From the NCBI GenBank assembly GCA_028343435.1, contig JAOLYM010000002.1:1-64000 (forward strand): a DNA stretch of 64,000 nt. Direction: 5' to 3'. The notes under the pieces were generated by a model. The model saw only the letters and a list, made by a program, of their open reading frames with translations, had not been told where the DNA came from and did not search any database. Positions 60,836 to 64,000 of the stretch are shown in pieces. Source of the stretch: Candidatus Nitrosopelagicus sp. GTDB lineage: Archaea; Thermoproteota; Nitrososphaeria; Nitrososphaerales; Nitrosopumilaceae. The number at the start of each line of letters is the position of its first letter. The stretch's first letter is position 1. Both the position numbers and the translations under genes were made by a program.

Positions 60836-63688
60836 TTGTACAGCGCCAAAAATGAAGACAGTAGTCAACCACCACCAGATGCTGGCAAATTTATCAAAAT
60901 TGGTATTATTGCATTAATCGGAATTATAATTTTTGCATTGGCTGGAAATCAAGCTGTAGTTTTGTCAATGAATGTGACAGAATTTGCTGATGTATTTACA
61001 AAACCACTAATGTTTGCATTGATAGGTGGAGTTACTCTTGCAAGTATAGCATTACTTCGAGTTAACGTAGTTGGTAGATCATCAATTTTCTGGTTTGCCA
61101 TAACTAGCGTAATCAACATGATGAACCGTGGTCCACAAGATCAAGTTCAACAAACTGTACCAAACTTTTCTGAATTCAAATTATCTGGTGTACAATTTGC
61201 AATATGGCAAGTTACAAAAATTCTTCTCTTTGGTGCATTCTTTGCAAATCTCATGTTTGGATTTGGTTTACTCTACATGGTAGAAGGAAATGATTTAGGC
61301 GTTGAAAATATTACAACACTATTCTCACTTCCATTTGTAACTCCACCAAATGATCCAATGTTTGCAATGGATAATGTGACACCAATGATTCCTTCGCTTC
61401 TAATTATAATTCCACCAATCATTGGAGCGATTGGACTTCGTTTAATCCTCTTTGTAGGAATTCATTACATAATCAAAGTTGTTACACTCTACCTACATGA
61501 TACGAAAGAAGGAAAACCAAGATATCTTAACTACATGGCCACAATTGAGGCTGTAATTGGAATAGGAATAATCTGGGCTGCCTTTAACATGTTCTTTACA
61601 GATACTATTGATTATAACACTAGATATGCAATAGGTGGAACTTTTGTTGTAGGATTTGCATTAATTGCATTTTCAATCTTTGATAGAATGCGTGCACGTG
61701 TTTTAACACACATGTTCAAACGTGATGTATACATTCGTGTTGCAGCAATCATTGCCATTGCTCTCATCGTAGGAATTGCAATGGGTGTAAACAACAGTGT
61801 TGCAGATGCAAAAAAGATTGAATATCTTGGACCATACACTGCACAACAAATTGGTGTTAATCGTCATCTTGCAGAACTTGATTTGATTAATGAAAATACT
61901 CACGAAGTACAAATTACATCTGTTAATCCAAACGTAATTGATTCTTACATTGACGCTAATGAAGATGTACTAAGTAAGATTCGTGTATGGGACTGGAACG
62001 CCGCATTTGCAAAATTAAAACCAGAGATTGGTCTTATTCCTTATGTAGACTTTGAAGATAATGATATTTTGAGATTTGACGATAAACTTTACTGGACTGC
62101 ATCAATGAAACCAATACTTCCTTCATCTGTAAGCCTTGAAAATCAATGGTATAACGAACATTTAGTATACACACACGTGCCTGATGGATTTCTTACACTA
62201 GAAGCAACAGAAGGAAAAATTGTTGATAGTTCTGAATTATTCCAACAAAGATCAATTTACTATGGTGAAGGTGGATTGTTAGATGAAACCTGGTCTGGTT
62301 ACCCCGTAAATCGTGAAACAAGTGCAGAGCTTAATGGTGCAAAATATGATGGAATGGGAGGAGTTGACGTACCACCACCACTCTCATGGATCTTCGAACC
62401 AAACTTTATCCTATCTTACCCTGGAGAATCACTTCACATTATGAGATACAAAGATGTCAACGATAGAATGCAAACACTTTATCCTTATTTCTTGTATAAC
62501 ATGTTTGGAAAAGAACTAGATTCCTATCCTGTAACTGATGGTACTAACACATATTGGCTTGTTCCATTAATTGTTGGATTTGATACACGTGATGTTCCAT
62601 ATTCTGCTGGAAATCCATATCTTAGATTAGCAGGATTTGCACTTGTTGATACATACAATGGTAACATTGATCTGATAAAAAATGGTGATGACTTTTTCTC
62701 AAACATGCTGATGGCACAATATGATGATCAAATAATTGATACACCTGCATGGCTAGAAGAACAAATTCGTTATCCAGAGGAATTATTCAACTGGAAAACA
62801 GAAATGTACAACATTTACCATGTAACTGATGTTGAAACATTCATTCAAGCAAACGAGTTTTATGAAATTCCTAGAGGACTTGATACATATTACATTCAAG
62901 CAAAACCACCTGGATTTGAAGAAACTGAATTCATCGGACTCTTATCATTAGAACTTCGTGGTTCACAAGGACGTAACTTGGCAGGATACATGATTGTAGA
63001 AAATGATATGGATAAACTTGGTAAGATGACCTTCTATGAAGTTCCATTAGATTCTGAAACAAAACTTTTGGGACCAACTTCAGTAAGAGAAGCACTTGAC
63101 CGTGATCCTGACTTTGCACAACTCAAAACCTTGTTGAGAAACCCAAGAATTGGTGATAATATTTTGTATCGTGTAGGAGATCAAGATACTTACTTTATTC
63201 CGGTATACACTGCAGGAGCCGGTGGTTCTGTAGCACAATTAGGTACTATCGCTGCAGTAGGTGCTGGATTTACAGGAGAGTATTATGTTGGTTTAGGCGA
63301 TACACAAGAAGATGCATTTGAAGCATATCTACAAAAGCTATCTGGCGTTGTCTCTACTAGTAAAACTGGTGAAACTATAATACAATTAGACAAAGATGAA
63401 AGATTTGAAAAAATCATGGAAATGATAAGCAATAGTGGTTTAACAATTACAAAGCCAACTGCAATTCAAATTCCATTATCATTTGAAGAAGGTGAAATTG
63501 TATTCTTTAATGAATCTGATAAAGCCGCAACTGAGGAAATGATTAATGAGTTCATGAGCAAATACGCTACAGGAACATCTAGAGTATTGATGTGGGAAGA
63601 AGATACTTCTCTATACTTTGGAGTAATTAACACTGTAGATGGAATTGCTGAAATTCACTACATCAAGATTCAGATTGGAAAAGACTAA
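60836..63688 (+). CDS. UPF0182-family large membrane protein
   Basis: 950 residues. TTG start at 60836 (KNEDSSQPPPDAGKF follows). Seven hydrophobic helices lie in residues about 18-330, then a large external domain. UPF0182 signatures: LIPYVDFEDNDILRF, RYPEELFNWKTEMYNIYHVTDVETF, IQAKPPGFEETEFIGLLSL, and IGDNILYRVGDQDTYFIPVYTAG. Function of the family is not established; the size and fold match. The next gene starts 2 bp after its stop. Confidence 0.82.
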   Translation: MYSAKNEDSSQPPPDAGKFIKIGIIALIGIIIFALAGNQAVVLSMNVTEFADVFTKPLMFALIGGVTLASIALLRVNVVGRSSIFWFAITSVINMMNRGPQDQVQQTVPNFSEFKLSGVQFAIWQVTKILLFGAFFANLMFGFGLLYMVEGNDLGVENITTLFSLPFVTPPNDPMFAMDNVTPMIPSLLIIIPPIIGAIGLRLILFVGIHYIIKVVTLYLHDTKEGKPRYLNYMATIEAVIGIGIIWAAFNMFFTDTIDYNTRYAIGGTFVVGFALIAFSIFDRMRARVLTHMFKRDVYIRVAAIIAIALIVGIAMGVNNSVADAKKIEYLGPYTAQQIGVNRHLAELDLINENTHEVQITSVNPNVIDSYIDANEDVLSKIRVWDWNAAFAKLKPEIGLIPYVDFEDNDILRFDDKLYWTASMKPILPSSVSLENQWYNEHLVYTHVPDGFLTLEATEGKIVDSSELFQQRSIYYGEGGLLDETWSGYPVNRETSAELNGAKYDGMGGVDVPPPLSWIFEPNFILSYPGESLHIMRYKDVNDRMQTLYPYFLYNMFGKELDSYPVTDGTNTYWLVPLIVGFDTRDVPYSAGNPYLRLAGFALVDTYNGNIDLIKNGDDFFSNMLMAQYDDQIIDTPAWLEEQIRYPEELFNWKTEMYNIYHVTDVETFIQANEFYEIPRGLDTYYIQAKPPGFEETEFIGLLSLELRGSQGRNLAGYMIVENDMDKLGKMTFYEVPLDSETKLLGPTSVREALDRDPDFAQLKTLLRNPRIGDNILYRVGDQDTYFIPVYTAGAGGSVAQLGTIAAVGAGFTGEYYVGLGDTQEDAFEAYLQKLSGVVSTSKTGETIIQLDKDERFEKIMEMISNSGLTITKPTAIQIPLSFEEGEIVFFNESDKAATEEMINEFMSKYATGTSRVLMWEEDTSLYFGVINTVDGIAEIHYIKIQIGKD

Positions 63689-63690
63689 CC

Positions 63691-64000
63691 GTGCTACTTT
63701 TAGTAGATAACGGCTCTGTCTTTACAAAAGATATTTCAAGCACACTTTCAAAATCTGATGTAAAATTTGAGCAAAAATCATTTGATGAGATTAGTTTAGA
63801 TGAAATAAGAAATTATGACTCATTTATTTTATCTGGTCGGCGTCAGAACGATCCACAAATGAATGCAAAAAACTCGAAGATTATCTTACATGCGGTAAAT
63901 GAAAAAAAGAAACTCTTGGGAATTTGTTATGGTGCTGAAATTCTAGCTCTTGCATTAGGTGGAACCATACGTAAATCTTCTGTGATACAAGGTGAACAAG
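63691..64000 (+). CDS. class I glutamine amidotransferase, N-terminal part
   Basis: Frame open to the right edge; about 103 residues visible. GTG start at 63691. FILSGRRQNDPQ and LLGICYGAEILALALGG carry the oxyanion turn and the catalytic Cys of the G-x-C-x-G-x-E nucleophile elbow. It resembles the GATase subunit of archaeal GMP synthase (GuaA-A), but the diagnostic His-x-Glu lies beyond the edge. Confidence 0.75.
   Translation, partial: MLLLVDNGSVFTKDISSTLSKSDVKFEQKSFDEISLDEIRNYDSFILSGRRQNDPQMNAKNSKIILHAVNEKKKLLGICYGAEILALALGGTIRKSSVIQGEQ

Noticed and set aside
1..64000. Mobile elements, CRISPR arrays, rRNA and tRNA genes
   Set aside because: I scanned for transposase or integrase proteins, spaced direct repeats and T-arm motifs on both strands and found none. 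A tRNA with an unusual intron could be missed by eye.

Overview
This window is chromosomal DNA from an ammonia-oxidising-type thaumarchaeon, most likely a Nitrosopumilus relative. The base composition is AT-rich and genes are tightly packed, often overlapping by 1-26 bp. Many starts lie about 25 bp downstream of a TATA-like box, which suggests leaderless mRNAs. The gene set is archaeal: PolD (both subunits), a GINS subunit, Orc1/Cdc6, PriS/PriL, thermosome, geranylgeranylglyceryl phosphate synthase, archaeal CCA-adding enzyme, aconitase X, and two CdvB (ESCRT-III) paralogues. I saw no transposase, integrase, CRISPR array, rRNA or tRNA.

Layout. 0-10 kb: a partial AN1 zinc finger gene, a GINS subunit, glutamine synthetase, thermosome, glyA, PolD large subunit and GGGP synthase. 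10-12.5 kb: a patch of small DNA-binding genes (membrane-anchored winged helix, AbrB-like, ribbon-helix-helix plus a Cys-rich partner, winged helix). 12.5-12.95 kb: a candidate replication origin with two near-perfect ORB-like direct repeats and a third degraded one, directly upstream of orc1/cdc6, with the PolD small subunit convergent behind it. 16-24 kb: SDR, a COG2112 kinase-AlkA glycosylase fusion, cca, thpR, the UPF0200/UPF0201 pair, RNase Z and prs. 24-31 kb: MscS channel, a KamA-like radical SAM enzyme, hemerythrin-like protein, cysC/cysQ and GtrA.

31-36 kb: a GC-rich structured RNA candidate, a CdvB paralogue facing a coiled-coil protein, a winged-helix regulator, and a membrane-tethered winged-helix protein overlapping a secreted helical protein. 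36-47 kb: folE and queC (preQ0/archaeosine), thrB, a GPN-type GTPase with a GSN loop, a flippase-like protein, a second SDR, a second structured RNA candidate, a glycosyltransferase, a ThiI-like protein without its PP-loop, and cysH-sat. 47-64 kb: nth, the two aconitase X subunits (modified mevalonate pathway), an NFACT/Rqc2 protein, cbiT-cbiL-cbiF (cobalamin), a glutamate-racemase-fold protein with both catalytic cysteines changed to serine, the second CdvB, a DPM1-like glycosyltransferase, glyS, nfo, priL-priS, a UPF0182 membrane protein and a partial class I amidotransferase.

Together the window concentrates replication and division functions around a probable origin, plus sulfate assimilation (sat, cysH, cysC, cysQ), cobalamin, archaeosine and isoprenoid steps. 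The strongest candidates for undescribed biology are the Ser/Ser racemase homologue beside cobalamin genes, the PP-loop-less ThiI homologue beside sulfur assimilation, the two unassigned structured RNAs, the kinase-glycosylase fusion, and the small regulators beside the origin.
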